From Dickeya chrysanthemi NCPPB 402 (GTDB taxonomy: Bacteria > Pseudomonadota > Gammaproteobacteria > Enterobacterales > Enterobacteriaceae), in NCBI RefSeq assembly GCF_000406105.1, contig NZ_CM001974.1, positions 1,560,213-1,595,374 of the forward strand: a stretch of 35,162 bases of DNA. Direction: 5' to 3'. The notes beneath the pieces were generated by a model, which ran no database searches, had not been told where the DNA came from, and saw nothing but the letters and a program-made list of their open reading frames with translations. The number at the start of each line of letters is the position of its first letter. Position 1 is the stretch's first letter. The position numbers were made by a program, and so were the translations under genes. This document shows positions 25,654-35,162 of the stretch, piece by piece.

Positions 25654-26520
25654 ATGTTGAACCCTGATTTTGAACGCTATTACCAGCGCATACGAGCGCA
25701 GCAAAAGCGCGAATCGCTGATCTGGGCGTTGGTGCTTGCGGTGCTGTATATCGGTGCGGGCAAATTGTCTGAATTTAGCCTGTACACCCTGTGGGATTCA
25801 TTCCCGCATTTTTTCGACTACCTGGCCGAAACGCTGCCGGTATTGCACTGGCGACTGCTGTTTGCCGACGGCCATACCGAAGGATCGCTGGCGTACTGGG
25901 GATACCGCCTGCCCATCCAGTTACCGTTGATTTGGGAAACGCTCAATCTGGCGCTGGCGGCCACGGTGTTGTCGGTGGCGGCATCGGTCGTGTTGGGCTT
26001 TCTGGCCGCCGGCAATACCCACAGCCCGCCGGGCGTGCGTTTCACCATTCGCGCGCTGGTGGCGTTCTTGCGCACCATGCCGGAGCTGGCGTGGGCGGTG
26101 ATGTTTGTGATGGCCTTCGGCATCGGCGTGATCCCGGGCTTTTTGGCGCTGGCGCTGCACACCATCGGCAGCCTGACCAAACTGTTTTATGAGGCTATCG
26201 AAACCGCCTCGGAACGGCCGGTACGCGGGCTGGCCGCCTGCGGTGCCGGCGTATTACAGCGTATGCGCTTCGGGTTGTGGCCGCAGGTCAAACCGATTGT
26301 GTTGTCCTACAGTTTTATGCGGCTGGAAATCAACTTTCGTCAGTCCACCATTCTGGGGCTGGTGGGGGCCGGCGGCATCGGCCAGGAACTGATGACCAAT
26401 ATTAAACTGGACCGTTACGACCAGGTCAGCATCACCATGTTGCTGATCATCGTGGTGGTATCGATGTTGGATGCGCTGTCCGGATGGTTGCGCCAGCAGG
26501 TCGTGGAGGGCGACAAATGA
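25654..26520 (+). CDS. phnE: Phosphonate ABC transporter permease PhnE1
   Basis: A 288-residue inner-membrane permease with about six transmembrane segments and the ABC-permease coupling loop (EAIETASERPVRGLAACGAGVLQRMRFGLWP, cited here by its ends, about residues 185-215). It pairs with PhnE2 to form the channel for PhnC and PhnD. The frame is open upstream to a TTG at 25552, but the preceding residues are not family-like, and ATG 25654 (MLNPDFERYYQRI) gives the usual N-terminus. Its Shine-Dalgarno is weak. It overlaps phnE2 by 4 bases. Most E. coli strains carry a single phnE gene; the two-permease arrangement is common in other proteobacteria. Confidence 0.92.
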   Translation: MLNPDFERYYQRIRAQQKRESLIWALVLAVLYIGAGKLSEFSLYTLWDSFPHFFDYLAETLPVLHWRLLFADGHTEGSLAYWGYRLPIQLPLIWETLNLALAATVLSVAASVVLGFLAAGNTHSPPGVRFTIRALVAFLRTMPELAWAVMFVMAFGIGVIPGFLALALHTIGSLTKLFYEAIETASERPVRGLAACGAGVLQRMRFGLWPQVKPIVLSYSFMRLEINFRQSTILGLVGAGGIGQELMTNIKLDRYDQVSITMLLIIVVVSMLDALSGWLRQQVVEGDK

Positions 26521-27416
26521 ACCTGACCCCACCGGCGCCGGCCATTGTCGCCGCCATCAGGCAACAACACCCGGCGCTGTTCAACCAGCAACGCCGTTAT
26601 CTCTGGCGCATCGGGCTGATAGCCGCCGCCACACTGCTTTACTATCTGCTGTTTCTGGTGTTTTTCGGCATCAGTACCGAACAGTGGCTGCGCGGCTTCA
26701 GTGAATTAGGGCGCTATTTTATGCGCATGTTCGTGTGGCACGACTTTGCCAACTGGCCGTTTGGTTACTACCTGTCACAGATATTTATCACCATCGCGAT
26801 TGTGTTTGCCGGCACGTTAACGGCAACGCTGATTGCACTGCCGTTGTCGTTTCTGGCGGCCCGTAACGTAATGCACGCGCCGGTGCTGCGGCCGGTGGCG
26901 TTGCTGGTACGCCGGTTGCTGGATGTTTTACGCGGCATCGACATGGCGATATGGGGGTTAATCTTCGTGCGGGCGGTGGGTATGGGGCCGTTGTCCGGCG
27001 CGCTGGCGATTCTAATGCAGGATGCCGGCCTGCTCGGCAAGCTATACGCCGAAGGGCACGAAGCGGTGGAACGCTCACCCAGCCGGGGGCTGAGCGCCGT
27101 CGGCGCCAACAGCCTGCAAAAACACCGTTTCGGCATCTTCACCCAATCATTCCCGACCTTTCTGGCGCTCAGCCTGTACCAAATGGAGTCGAACGTGCGC
27201 TCAGCCGCGGTGCTGGGGTTTGTCGGCGCGGGCGGCATCGGGCTGGTGTATGCCGAGAACATGCGGTTATGGAACTGGGATGTGGTGATGTTCATCACCC
27301 TGATTCTGGTGGTGGTGGTGATGCTGATGGACGCGTTATCCGCCCATTTGCGCCGCCGTTATATCATCGGCAAACCGTTGCCGCTGTTCGAACCGGAACC
27401 GCCGTCGCCGCGTTAA
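26517..27416 (+). CDS. phnE: Phosphonate ABC transporter permease PhnE2
   Basis: A 299-residue permease homologous to PhnE1, with the coupling loop EGHEAVERSPSRGLSAVGAN and the C-terminal block LSLYQMESNVRSAAVLGFVGAGGIGL, matching LEINFRQSTILGLVGAGGIGQ in PhnE1. Five to six membrane segments are apparent. ATG 26517 overlaps the PhnE1 stop (ATGA), so the two subunits are coupled and probably made in equal amounts. It is the last gene of the phn region. The CRISPR array begins about 14 bases after its stop, with no intervening terminator visible. Confidence 0.93.
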   Translation: MNLTPPAPAIVAAIRQQHPALFNQQRRYLWRIGLIAAATLLYYLLFLVFFGISTEQWLRGFSELGRYFMRMFVWHDFANWPFGYYLSQIFITIAIVFAGTLTATLIALPLSFLAARNVMHAPVLRPVALLVRRLLDVLRGIDMAIWGLIFVRAVGMGPLSGALAILMQDAGLLGKLYAEGHEAVERSPSRGLSAVGANSLQKHRFGIFTQSFPTFLALSLYQMESNVRSAAVLGFVGAGGIGLVYAENMRLWNWDVVMFITLILVVVVMLMDALSAHLRRRYIIGKPLPLFEPEPPSPR

Positions 27417-27429
27417 CCGACGAATCAGC

Positions 27430-29048
<1,619 letters not shown>

Positions 29049-29228
29049 TGCCTTGCAGGCAAGGCGCTTGTAGCATAGCGTCGGCGCGGAGATAACGCCA
29101 ACGTCATGTTTGCGAGAAGGTATTGGCGGTGTAGTGACGGAAATAAGCGATAAACCATTTATGATTCAACCGCATAAGATTGCGCCAACCGGCCGGGAAA
29201 ATGATGAGAACCCGAGGTTGGCGCAGTG
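29049..29228 (-). promoter_or_regulatory. CRISPR leader region between array and cas2
   Basis: This 180-base gap between the first repeat and the cas2 stop should contain the array promoter and integration signals. Two dyads stand out. GCCTTGC-AG-GCAAGGC (29050-29065) is a perfect 7-bp dyad one base from the leader-repeat junction. TGCGCCAACC (29181-29190) pairs with GGTTGGCGCA (29216-29225), an outer 10-bp stem with an inner CGGG/CCCG, starting 4 bases after the cas2 stop. It has no T run, so it may be an mRNA 3'-end hairpin rather than an intrinsic terminator. The segment between is moderately AT-rich. Confidence 0.65.
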
Positions 29229-29522
29229 TTACACGATAAGCGTATCACCAAAGATATCCAGCGCCGGTTTGGCTCCGTGATGCTCAACTTTATCACGCCA
29301 GCCCTTGCCAAGGCGATAAAAGCGCAGGCTATCGACCCGTTCGTCGTAGGTGGTCAGCAACTTCTGGCGCAATACTACCCACTGTGCCGCGTCAATGTCG
29401 CACTCGAAAACCGAGTATTGCACCCGTACACCGTAGTCCAGGCAGATTTTGGCCAGTTGCCGTAGGCGACGGGGGCCGTTGGCGTCTTCCAGTGAGACAT
29501 CGTAAGTAATCAGTACCATCAT
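29229..29522 (-). CDS. cas2: CRISPR adaptation protein Cas2
   Basis: A 97-residue ferredoxin-fold protein that bridges two Cas1 dimers in the spacer-integration complex. The N-terminal VLITYDVS contains the conserved aspartate at the end of strand 1, followed by RRLRQLAKICLDYGVRVQYSVFEC, the family's core block. The start has two adjacent ATG codons (29522 and 29519). It lies 26 bases after the cas1 stop and is the last gene of the cas operon, next to the leader. The length is normal for type I-C Cas2. Confidence 0.96.
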   Translation of the reverse strand: MMVLITYDVSLEDANGPRRLRQLAKICLDYGVRVQYSVFECDIDAAQWVVLRQKLLTTYDERVDSLRFYRLGKGWRDKVEHHGAKPALDIFGDTLIV

Positions 29523-29548
29523 GGGGTGGTCGCTCCGGGTATCTGTTA

Positions 29549-30574
29549 TCAGCGCAACACATACGGCGGGTAGTGCGCCAAATCGCCACGCAAGTGGCGG
29601 GCCAGTAACATCGCCTGCATATGCGGTAAAAGCCCGACGGCGACTTTTTCATTTAAAAACGGATGGGTTATCTCCTCTTGTTTACGCGCTTGCCAGGCCT
29701 GCAATACCCGCTTGCGCGCCTCATCTTTTAGCGTAACGCCGCCTAACATGTCGGTGGTGAAATCCTGCATGGCGACTTGCTGGCGGTTAATCAGCGTCAG
29801 TACCAGCCGGTCGACCAGCGGTGCGCGGAACTCTTCGAGCAGGTCCAGCGCCAGGCTGTCGCGCCCTGGGCGTTCCTGATGTAAAAAACCGACTTGCGGG
29901 TCAAGGCCGACGCTCTGTAAAGCCCCGCTGATCTCTTTGCTCAGTATCGCGTAGAAAAAAGAGAGCAACGCGTTGACCGGGTCTCGCGGCGGCCGACGTG
30001 AACGGCCATTAAAGCGCAGCTCACTGCGCGTAGCGATAAGCGAATCGAATACGCCGAAATAGTGGCTGGCGGCCTCACCCTCCAGCCCACGCAGGCGCTC
30101 GATATCGGTCTTCGCAGGAAGCTCGGCGACAATCTGGCGCAGGCGGTCGGCTGCGGCCTGCAACGCCGGGTTGTCGCCATAGGTGCGCAGGTGACGTAAG
30201 AGCACGCGGCGGGATGACTGGATTTTCGCGGTCAGAATATGACGCGCCAGCGCCGTTGCCTGAGTGGTCGTAGCCTGAAACTGGGCACGTCGTAGCAACA
30301 CGTTGCCACTTTGTCTGCCGACGACGCGCGCCAGAAAGCGACCGAATGGGTCGAAGAACGAAAGTTGGGTGCCGTTTTCGCCACAGAACCCCATTAATTG
30401 CGGTGACACCAGCACATTGCCGAAACAGAAAATATTGCCGACGGAGTGGATAGGGACTTGCAGCAGTTTCTGGCGCTGGCCGTCAACGGTTTGTTCAATC
30501 AGTAGCGTTTCACGCTCTTTATGCAGCCATGCCCCGTCGCGGGTGATATACAGGCTATTCTGGAGTTTCTTCAT
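29549..30574 (-). CDS. cas1: CRISPR integrase Cas1
   Basis: A 341-residue metal-dependent integrase that, with Cas2, inserts new spacers at the leader end. The active-site region has Glu165 (RGLEGEAASHYF), His232 (VGFLHQERPGRDS) and the acidic LALDLLEEFRAPLVDRL helix (242-258). These are the expected Glu/His/Asp set. The frame is open upstream to 30736, but those 54 residues overlap cas4 and are not family-like; ATG 30574 gives MKKLQNSLYITRDGAWL, typical of type I-C. It overlaps the cas4 3' end by 20 bases. Confidence 0.96.
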   Translation of the reverse strand: MKKLQNSLYITRDGAWLHKERETLLIEQTVDGQRQKLLQVPIHSVGNIFCFGNVLVSPQLMGFCGENGTQLSFFDPFGRFLARVVGRQSGNVLLRRAQFQATTTQATALARHILTAKIQSSRRVLLRHLRTYGDNPALQAAADRLRQIVAELPAKTDIERLRGLEGEAASHYFGVFDSLIATRSELRFNGRSRRPPRDPVNALLSFFYAILSKEISGALQSVGLDPQVGFLHQERPGRDSLALDLLEEFRAPLVDRLVLTLINRQQVAMQDFTTDMLGGVTLKDEARKRVLQAWQARKQEEITHPFLNEKVAVGLLPHMQAMLLARHLRGDLAHYPPYVLR

Positions 30575-31196
30575 CACGCTCCTCCATAAGGTAAAGCCGG
30601 CGAATATAGTCGCCGGAGCGGTCTGTGTGTTGCAGTGACGGCTGACAGAGTTCATTGAGCGAGCAGGCAAGACAGTGTTTACCGGGTGTGGCGTGCGGGG
30701 TGTCGCCCTGTTGCAGCAGGTGGCTGACGGCCGCAATCAACTGCCGGGTGTGGGTGCGCAGCGCGTCATCAAGCTCAACGTCAAGGCGACGGCGGGTTTC
30801 CCAGTACCACAATGCGCCGACGGGAATCGACCGCCCGCTCATCTCTTCCAGCGCCAGCGCCTGCGCGCACAGTTGCACCTTATCGGCCTGATGGATTTTC
30901 GGCTTGCCGCGTTTGTATTCCACCGGGGTCAGCGCCCCGGTGGCCAATACCTGTTCGAGCAAATCCAGCTTACCGCTCAGGCCCAGTTGCGGGGCCTGTA
31001 CGATAACGCCGCGCTCGTAACGAATGCCGCGCCGGGTTTCCGGCAGGCCGTGGTCTACCCGCTGGTGTAACATGGTGCCTTGTGCTGTCAGCCAGTTATC
31101 CGCCCAGACCTGCTCAGTGTGAATGAGTGCGCACTGACGCGGGCAGAAGGCGTAATGTTGCAGTGCCGAAATCGGCACCAGACGCGGCTCATCCAT
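30555..31196 (-). CDS. cas4: CRISPR adaptation nuclease Cas4
   Basis: A 213-residue RecB-like nuclease with an iron-sulfur cluster. It trims pre-spacers and selects PAM-adjacent ends during adaptation in type I-C systems. Cluster ligands are Cys18 (AFCPRQC), and Cys175, Cys178 and Cys184 (KHCLACSLNELC). Nuclease residues are His44 (MLHQRVD), Asp78 (LSGKLDLLE) and Glu93/Lys95 (PVEYKRGKP), followed by the QLCAQALALEE motif. All expected residues are present, so it should be active. Three bases separate it from cas7, and it overlaps cas1 by 20 bases. Confidence 0.96.
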   Translation of the reverse strand: MDEPRLVPISALQHYAFCPRQCALIHTEQVWADNWLTAQGTMLHQRVDHGLPETRRGIRYERGVIVQAPQLGLSGKLDLLEQVLATGALTPVEYKRGKPKIHQADKVQLCAQALALEEMSGRSIPVGALWYWETRRRLDVELDDALRTHTRQLIAAVSHLLQQGDTPHATPGKHCLACSLNELCQPSLQHTDRSGDYIRRLYLMEERDEETPE

Positions 31197-31199
31197 GGT

Positions 31200-32078
31200 T
31201 TACTCCAGCAGGCGATGCAAGGTCACGCCGGCGGGCAGGGCGGCGTCATCCAGCGTGACCTGGTAATCGCTATAGCGGCGCGCCGGGCCGTCGCTGGTGC
31301 GGGTGATGTGCAAACAGTCGAACAGCTTGCGTGCCGGTGCGTTGCCCAGCTCGCCCTCATGCTCGAAAACATACAGCGCACAGGCGTTCATTTCGCCGCG
31401 TGCGGCGGAGCGGTCATGCTCAAACATGTTGATCAACGCCTCCCACAGCAGCGCCAGATCGCTGTCGCTAAAACCGGTCTGGCGTGCCAGATGGGCGGAA
31501 ATATAGCCATGACAGCGGTACAAGCCATAAGGCACGGTGTTTTTGCGCCCCATCGTGCGGTTGTCGCCATCCTGAGCCTGGGCTTCCTTTTCGGTCGCGA
31601 CCGCACAGCGGGTGATGGCGTGTTCCAGCGCGACAATCGGATCAATAGAGCGTGAGAAGGTCAGTTGCACCGGGCCGCGCACCTGGCCGCAGTTAACCCC
31701 GGTCGACATCACCGCGCCGAAAGTGCGTACATCATAAAAGTTGCGGCACATCCATTGGCGGGCCTCGTCTACCGCATCGCCGCCTTTGCGTTTTTTATCG
31801 CTGTTTAACGCCTCGCTTTTGCCGATGCCCTCATAAGCGCGCTCGTGGGTTTTATTCAGAATCGCTTTTTCTTTGATGTAGATTTCATACGGCGGTTGTT
31901 CGTTGCGCGTCAGGCCGACGTAGTTGCGAATTTTGCGTTTCAGGCACACATCCGTCACCAGCCCCTGACCGGTTTCGGCATCCACGCGCGGCAGGTTGCC
32001 CGCATCCGGGTCGCCGTTGGGGTTGCCGTCTTTTACATCAAACAACAGCACGAATTCATAGCGGTGGTTAAGGCTCAT
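31200..32078 (-). CDS. cas7: Type I-C Cascade backbone protein Cas7 (Csd2)
   Basis: A 292-residue RAMP-type protein that forms the helical backbone along the crRNA in type I-C Cascade. The N-terminus [20 protein letters not shown] and the following [29 protein letters not shown] (in two parts) are the Csd2 hallmark. [11 protein letters not shown] and the C-terminal [20 protein letters not shown] also fit. The ATG overlaps the cas8c stop by 4 bases (ATGA), so stoichiometry is probably set by reinitiation. The gene is full length. Confidence 0.96.
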   Translation of the reverse strand: MSLNHRYEFVLLFDVKDGNPNGDPDAGNLPRVDAETGQGLVTDVCLKRKIRNYVGLTRNEQPPYEIYIKEKAILNKTHERAYEGIGKSEALNSDKKRKGGDAVDEARQWMCRNFYDVRTFGAVMSTGVNCGQVRGPVQLTFSRSIDPIVALEHAITRCAVATEKEAQAQDGDNRTMGRKNTVPYGLYRCHGYISAHLARQTGFSDSDLALLWEALINMFEHDRSAARGEMNACALYVFEHEGELGNAPARKLFDCLHITRTSDGPARRYSDYQVTLDDAALPAGVTLHRLLE

Positions 32079-33817
32079 TGTTCATCTCCCTGACTGGATG
32101 TGGATTGAGAAAAAAAGTGCTGACGCTGATGGTAGTAGCCGATGGCAAACAGCCCTTGCTGCTCCTGATTGAGGTGCGCCGGAAAATCGGTGATGTCGTC
32201 GATAATCTCGCCGATGCATTTCTGGTAACGGATTTGCGCCGGGATCTTGAGCTTTTTCAGATGGTGGGTATGCAGCCGCATCAGCGTGTGGAACACCGCC
32301 ACCGGGGTGCTGCTGGCGCTGCTGTAATAGCGGTCGCAGAGGGTGGCGTTAATCGTCGGGCTGGCGGCGTGTTGTATTTGCTCAAGCGTCGCGAATAACC
32401 GGCCAAGCCGGTAGCCGATACGTTGTTCTTCCGGGTCGAGAGACACAGAAACCTCCTTGATGGATTGACGACGAAAAGCCCGGTTAAGACAGGCTTTCAT
32501 CAGGGATGCTCGGTAATAACTGACGTCGCCCCGCTCGGCCTTGATGCGTTGTAACAGGGCGCTCATCAGGGCGGCGGGCAGCGATTGGCCGCTCAGAATG
32601 GCGCGCACCGTGGTGCCGGCCAGTAGCGGCGACAGGTTTTCTTCTTTGTTCAGCAATGCGCAGGCGCGTAATAGCGCTTTCAGCGGCGGGAAGGGATACG
32701 TCACCGCTTTGGGTTTGATGATAGTGATATCGTCAAACCATTCACGGAGCCGTTCGGCGAATTGCGCCACCGTGCCTTCCTGAAAAAAGCGGATGGCGAC
32801 GCGCGCGGCATTCGGCGACAACCCCAGCAGGTAAAAGCGGGCCTCGCCGTCGTCTGCGCAGTAAGCGCCGTTATGCACCGAGTTAAACAGCGCGGTAATG
32901 GTGCGCACGCCGTTGTCCGGGTCATCGTTGTTGCCGAACAGCGTCGGCAGCCAGCTCTCCAGCGGGTGAGCCTGACTGGCCCAGCAAACGACCGAGGTTT
33001 CGCCAAGCTGTAGCCGGTTCGGGCTGTGGGTTTGTAGCAGGGCGTTCAGCGCCGTGGTGTATTCAAACGCCGCTTGTTCGCTAATCGGGGCATTGGCGCC
33101 CTGTTCTTTGCCAAACGAGCGAAACGCATCCAGATTGAACGACACCAGACTGGCGCCTGACGATTGTGCGCCCCACACACCTTTTATGGACGGGTGCAGG
33201 GTGGCGACCGGCAGGCTCGCGCCGCTGACCAGGCAGCGCCCCGTGGGTTCGTCGCTATCGGCAAGGACATGCTGATACGCTGCCAGTACCGCCGGGCGTT
33301 GGAAGACTAAACAGTCGGCATCCGTCACCAGCCGGAAGGTTAACAGCGGGTTGGCGTCGTTGATTTCCGCCCACAGCGGGTCTTGTTCCAGCTCGGGCTG
33401 CGGCAGGCCAGGGTAGCGTTGATAAAACGCCAGCACCGCCTGAAGGCCGCTATCCTGCGGGGCGAAGGCCGCCAGCGCTCGAATTCGATCAATAAAGCAG
33501 GTTTTTTGTTGTTCGGTGCGCGTCGGATTGCCTTTTTTATCGATGCCCAGCACATAGTCCGCCGGGTCCCACAACAGGTTGGCGGCGACGCCAGAGGTTT
33601 TTTTGATGCTTTTCGCCACGGTGAACAGGCTTGCCTGCGGCTTTTTCCCTTGCGCCTCATCAAGATAACGGGTGTCTTCAAACTGTAAAAAGCGGCCGTC
33701 ACTGGCAATAACAATCACAAACGGAATGGCTTTTTGCTCAAAGCCAAAGGCCGGCAGGGCGCTGTCGGGCTCCTTTTGCCGCCGCTGGTAATACTGGCAG
33801 AGGGCGTGCAGGATCAT
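32075..33817 (-). CDS. cas8c: Type I-C Cascade large subunit Cas8c (Csd1)
   Basis: A 580-residue large subunit that recognises the PAM and helps open the target DNA in type I-C Cascade. It has the usual length and typical Csd1 blocks: [13 protein letters not shown] at the N-terminus, [33 protein letters not shown] (cited by its ends), [20 protein letters not shown], and [14 protein letters not shown] near the C-terminus. In other type I-C systems an internal start within cas8c yields the small subunit Cas11c. Candidate internal starts exist in the last third, but I cannot assign one by eye. It overlaps cas5d and cas7 by 4 bases each. Confidence 0.95.
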   Translation of the reverse strand: MILHALCQYYQRRQKEPDSALPAFGFEQKAIPFVIVIASDGRFLQFEDTRYLDEAQGKKPQASLFTVAKSIKKTSGVAANLLWDPADYVLGIDKKGNPTRTEQQKTCFIDRIRALAAFAPQDSGLQAVLAFYQRYPGLPQPELEQDPLWAEINDANPLLTFRLVTDADCLVFQRPAVLAAYQHVLADSDEPTGRCLVSGASLPVATLHPSIKGVWGAQSSGASLVSFNLDAFRSFGKEQGANAPISEQAAFEYTTALNALLQTHSPNRLQLGETSVVCWASQAHPLESWLPTLFGNNDDPDNGVRTITALFNSVHNGAYCADDGEARFYLLGLSPNAARVAIRFFQEGTVAQFAERLREWFDDITIIKPKAVTYPFPPLKALLRACALLNKEENLSPLLAGTTVRAILSGQSLPAALMSALLQRIKAERGDVSYYRASLMKACLNRAFRRQSIKEVSVSLDPEEQRIGYRLGRLFATLEQIQHAASPTINATLCDRYYSSASSTPVAVFHTLMRLHTHHLKKLKIPAQIRYQKCIGEIIDDITDFPAHLNQEQQGLFAIGYYHQRQHFFSQSTSSQGDEQ

Positions 33818-34476
33818 GCGACCACCTCAGGACTGTCCGGCGCGGGAATATCAATCACGCCTTGGGTCATAGCGGCATGGAAAAAACGCGGGGTCGGATT
33901 TTGCGCCTGCCGGTAATCCATGTCGTAGAGCATCCAGCCGAGCTCACGGTCTTGTGCCAGCGCCGGTGGTTGCCGCCCGTCGTCGTCAATCAGCATCACA
34001 TCGGCGGCAAATTCGCGGCAACCCAGATACGGCTGATTAATACATTGCCCTCTTTGCGCCCGACGGCGGAACATCTCGGCAAATTTCCCGGCGTTATCGC
34101 CGCGGCCTGCCTGCGCCGTCAGGGTGAATTCGCCATGCAGACGGTAGCGCACATCACGTAAAAACAAGCCGGCGCGTTGCTGGCGGTCATCTTCAATGTA
34201 GAGCCCCAGCGCGCCGCTGCCTGCTTTCATCGCACTGGTCACCACCCGGCTGGAGATAACCGAGCCGACTTCGTTGCGCCGCAGGTTTATCCAGCGAATC
34301 GGGTTGATGACCTCAATACGCGTCACCCGCCAGGCGATGGCCGGTTTCCATAAAATAGCGTCAAAAATACTGCGTGCGGCCGAAGGGGTTATCACATCAT
34401 AACTAACGCGCTCCACCTTCATTTCCGGGCGGGTAAAACATGCAAACTCGCCCTGCACATCCAGACAAAATGGCAT
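33814..34476 (-). CDS. cas5d: Type I-C crRNA endonuclease Cas5d
   Basis: A 220-residue RAMP protein. In type I-C, Cas5d replaces Cas6: it cuts the pre-crRNA within the repeat and stays bound to the 5' handle. Typical N-terminal blocks are DVQGEFACFTRPEMKVERVSYDVITPSAAR (cited by its ends), IFDAILWKPAIAWRVTRIEV and INLRRNEVGSVI, and the C-terminal region has LGWMLYDMDY. It overlaps cas8c by 4 bases and follows cas3 after 11 bases. The length is normal and no break is seen. Confidence 0.95.
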   Translation of the reverse strand: MPFCLDVQGEFACFTRPEMKVERVSYDVITPSAARSIFDAILWKPAIAWRVTRIEVINPIRWINLRRNEVGSVISSRVVTSAMKAGSGALGLYIEDDRQQRAGLFLRDVRYRLHGEFTLTAQAGRGDNAGKFAEMFRRRAQRGQCINQPYLGCREFAADVMLIDDDGRQPPALAQDRELGWMLYDMDYRQAQNPTPRFFHAAMTQGVIDIPAPDSPEVVA

Positions 34477-34487
34477 AAAGCCTCCTG

Positions 34488-35162
34488 TTAAATCACTGAA
34501 TCCTCAGCCGATAGCAGTGCCTCCGGCAGTTTTACACCGGTATTGCGGCAATACTGGCTCTCCAGTAGCACCAGCAGCCCGGCGCGGGGCTGTAAAGCGC
34601 CAAGGGCTTGCAACCGCGCCGCCAGCGTTTGCGGCACATTCACGCTATAGCGTTGCAATTTGCGATAGACCCAATGGGCACCGGCATCGCTTTCAAGGCA
34701 TTGCAGCCAATACTCGACCGGGCTTTGTTCCTCGTCGTCCGGCTGCCAGGGCACAATGACCGCCACGCCGGCGTCGTCAATCAGGCGGAATTTCTCCGCC
34801 GCGTCACGAAAACAGATAGCCAGCCCAATTTTTGCATCAGGCTCTGCACACAGCAGGCGACCAATGCCGTGGCGGTCACGCTCGCCTTTGCTGTTAAAGC
34901 GGGTGAAGTAATCACGAAACGCCGCCGGGGAGAGCGGGTCGGTCAGCAGACCGGCATTGACCATCTCCAGCGTGCACTGGGCGGCCTGACGTAATGCCCC
35001 GGCGGGCGGCAGTGCAGGCGGCATAAACACCTGCACGATACCGGGCCGGGTTAATTTCCCCTCTCGGTTGCAGCGGCCAGCCGCTTGGGCGATGGCATCG
35101 AGCCCGGCGATGGCTCGCCACACCATCGGAAAATCGAGATCGACGCCGGCTTCAACCAACTG
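34488..35162 (-). CDS. cas3: CRISPR helicase-nuclease Cas3, C-terminal part only
   Basis: The window ends inside this gene. The 225 visible codons are the C-terminal part of Cas3. Helicase motif V (QLVEAGVDLDFP) and motif VI (IAQAAGRCNREG) open the fragment. The rest is the accessory C-terminal domain of type I-C Cas3, ending EALLSAEDSVI. Cas3 is recruited by Cascade bound to target DNA, unwinds it and degrades it. The HD nuclease and helicase motifs I-IV lie beyond the right edge, so integrity of the gene cannot be judged. It is the first visible gene of the cas operon. Confidence 0.94.
   Translation of the reverse strand, partial: QLVEAGVDLDFPMVWRAIAGLDAIAQAAGRCNREGKLTRPGIVQVFMPPALPPAGALRQAAQCTLEMVNAGLLTDPLSPAAFRDYFTRFNSKGERDRHGIGRLLCAEPDAKIGLAICFRDAAEKFRLIDDAGVAVIVPWQPDDEEQSPVEYWLQCLESDAGAHWVYRKLQRYSVNVPQTLAARLQALGALQPRAGLLVLLESQYCRNTGVKLPEALLSAEDSVI

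Noticed and set aside
29252..29267. 15 of 16 bases near the 3' end of cas2 match part of the spacer at 28588-28621, a possible self-targeting spacer.
   Set aside because: The match does not extend to the rest of the spacer, so it is too short for interference and probably coincidental.
30575..30736. N-terminal 54-residue extension of Cas1.
   Set aside because: It lies within cas4 in another frame and is absent from Cas1 proteins. ATG 30574 gives the family N-terminus.

Overview
The window looks like chromosomal DNA of a gamma-proteobacterium of the order Enterobacterales, most likely a soft-rot Pectobacteriaceae (Dickeya-like). The genus is inference; no 16S or other marker gene is present. 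The support is a set of proteins that agree closely with remembered E. coli sequences (Cbl, GltP, DcuB, PatD, PatA and the Phn proteins), in a gene order that is not that of E. coli.

Layout. (1) 1-2690: a phage-tail island on the minus strand, with a tail-fibre protein carrying a discoidin-like domain and a small tail-completion-like protein. (2) 3090-12490: core-metabolism genes: cbl (sulfur-limitation LysR regulator), gltP (glutamate/aspartate symporter), a Gfo/Idh/MocA oxidoreductase, dcuB (anaerobic C4-dicarboxylate exchanger) and the putrescine-degradation pair patD-patA. Both pat genes have sigma54-like promoters and patA has an NtrC-like site upstream, so nitrogen control is likely. 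(3) 12590-15200: an AT-rich accessory patch with small orphan genes, some broken: a secreted 92-aa protein, a probably frameshifted small membrane protein, a frameshifted DUF3916 gene, a 171-bp MITE-like element flanked by TA, and a two-gene unit encoding a small basic protein and a GNAT-like protein.

(4) 15668-27416: a complete carbon-phosphorus lyase locus, phnF-G-H-I-J-K-L-M-N-P followed by phnC-D-E1-E2, all on the plus strand. Most junctions overlap by a few bases, so translation is probably coupled. phnO is absent, the permease is two genes, and the transporter genes lie after the lyase genes with their own PhoB box. Together they import phosphonates (PhnCDE), couple them to ATP (PhnGHIL), remove pyrophosphate (PhnM), cleave the C-P bond (PhnJ with PhnK) and recycle the ribosyl product to PRPP (PhnP, PhnN).

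(5) 27430-35162: a type I-C CRISPR-Cas system. The array has 24 clear 32-bp repeats plus one degenerate terminal repeat and 24 spacers. It abuts phnE2 and is most likely transcribed on the minus strand from a leader next to cas2. The cas operon (minus strand) reads cas3 (cut by the window end), cas5d, cas8c, cas7, cas4, cas1, cas2.

The most unusual signals are a duplicated spacer, the lack of a visible terminator between the phosphonate operon and the convergent CRISPR array, a set of short two-copy tandem duplications (three of them around phnC), a perfect 16-bp palindrome just after the patA sigma54 promoter, and the frameshifted orphan genes. I found no convincing wholly new system. The best candidate for an undescribed module is the 12.6-15.2 kb patch.
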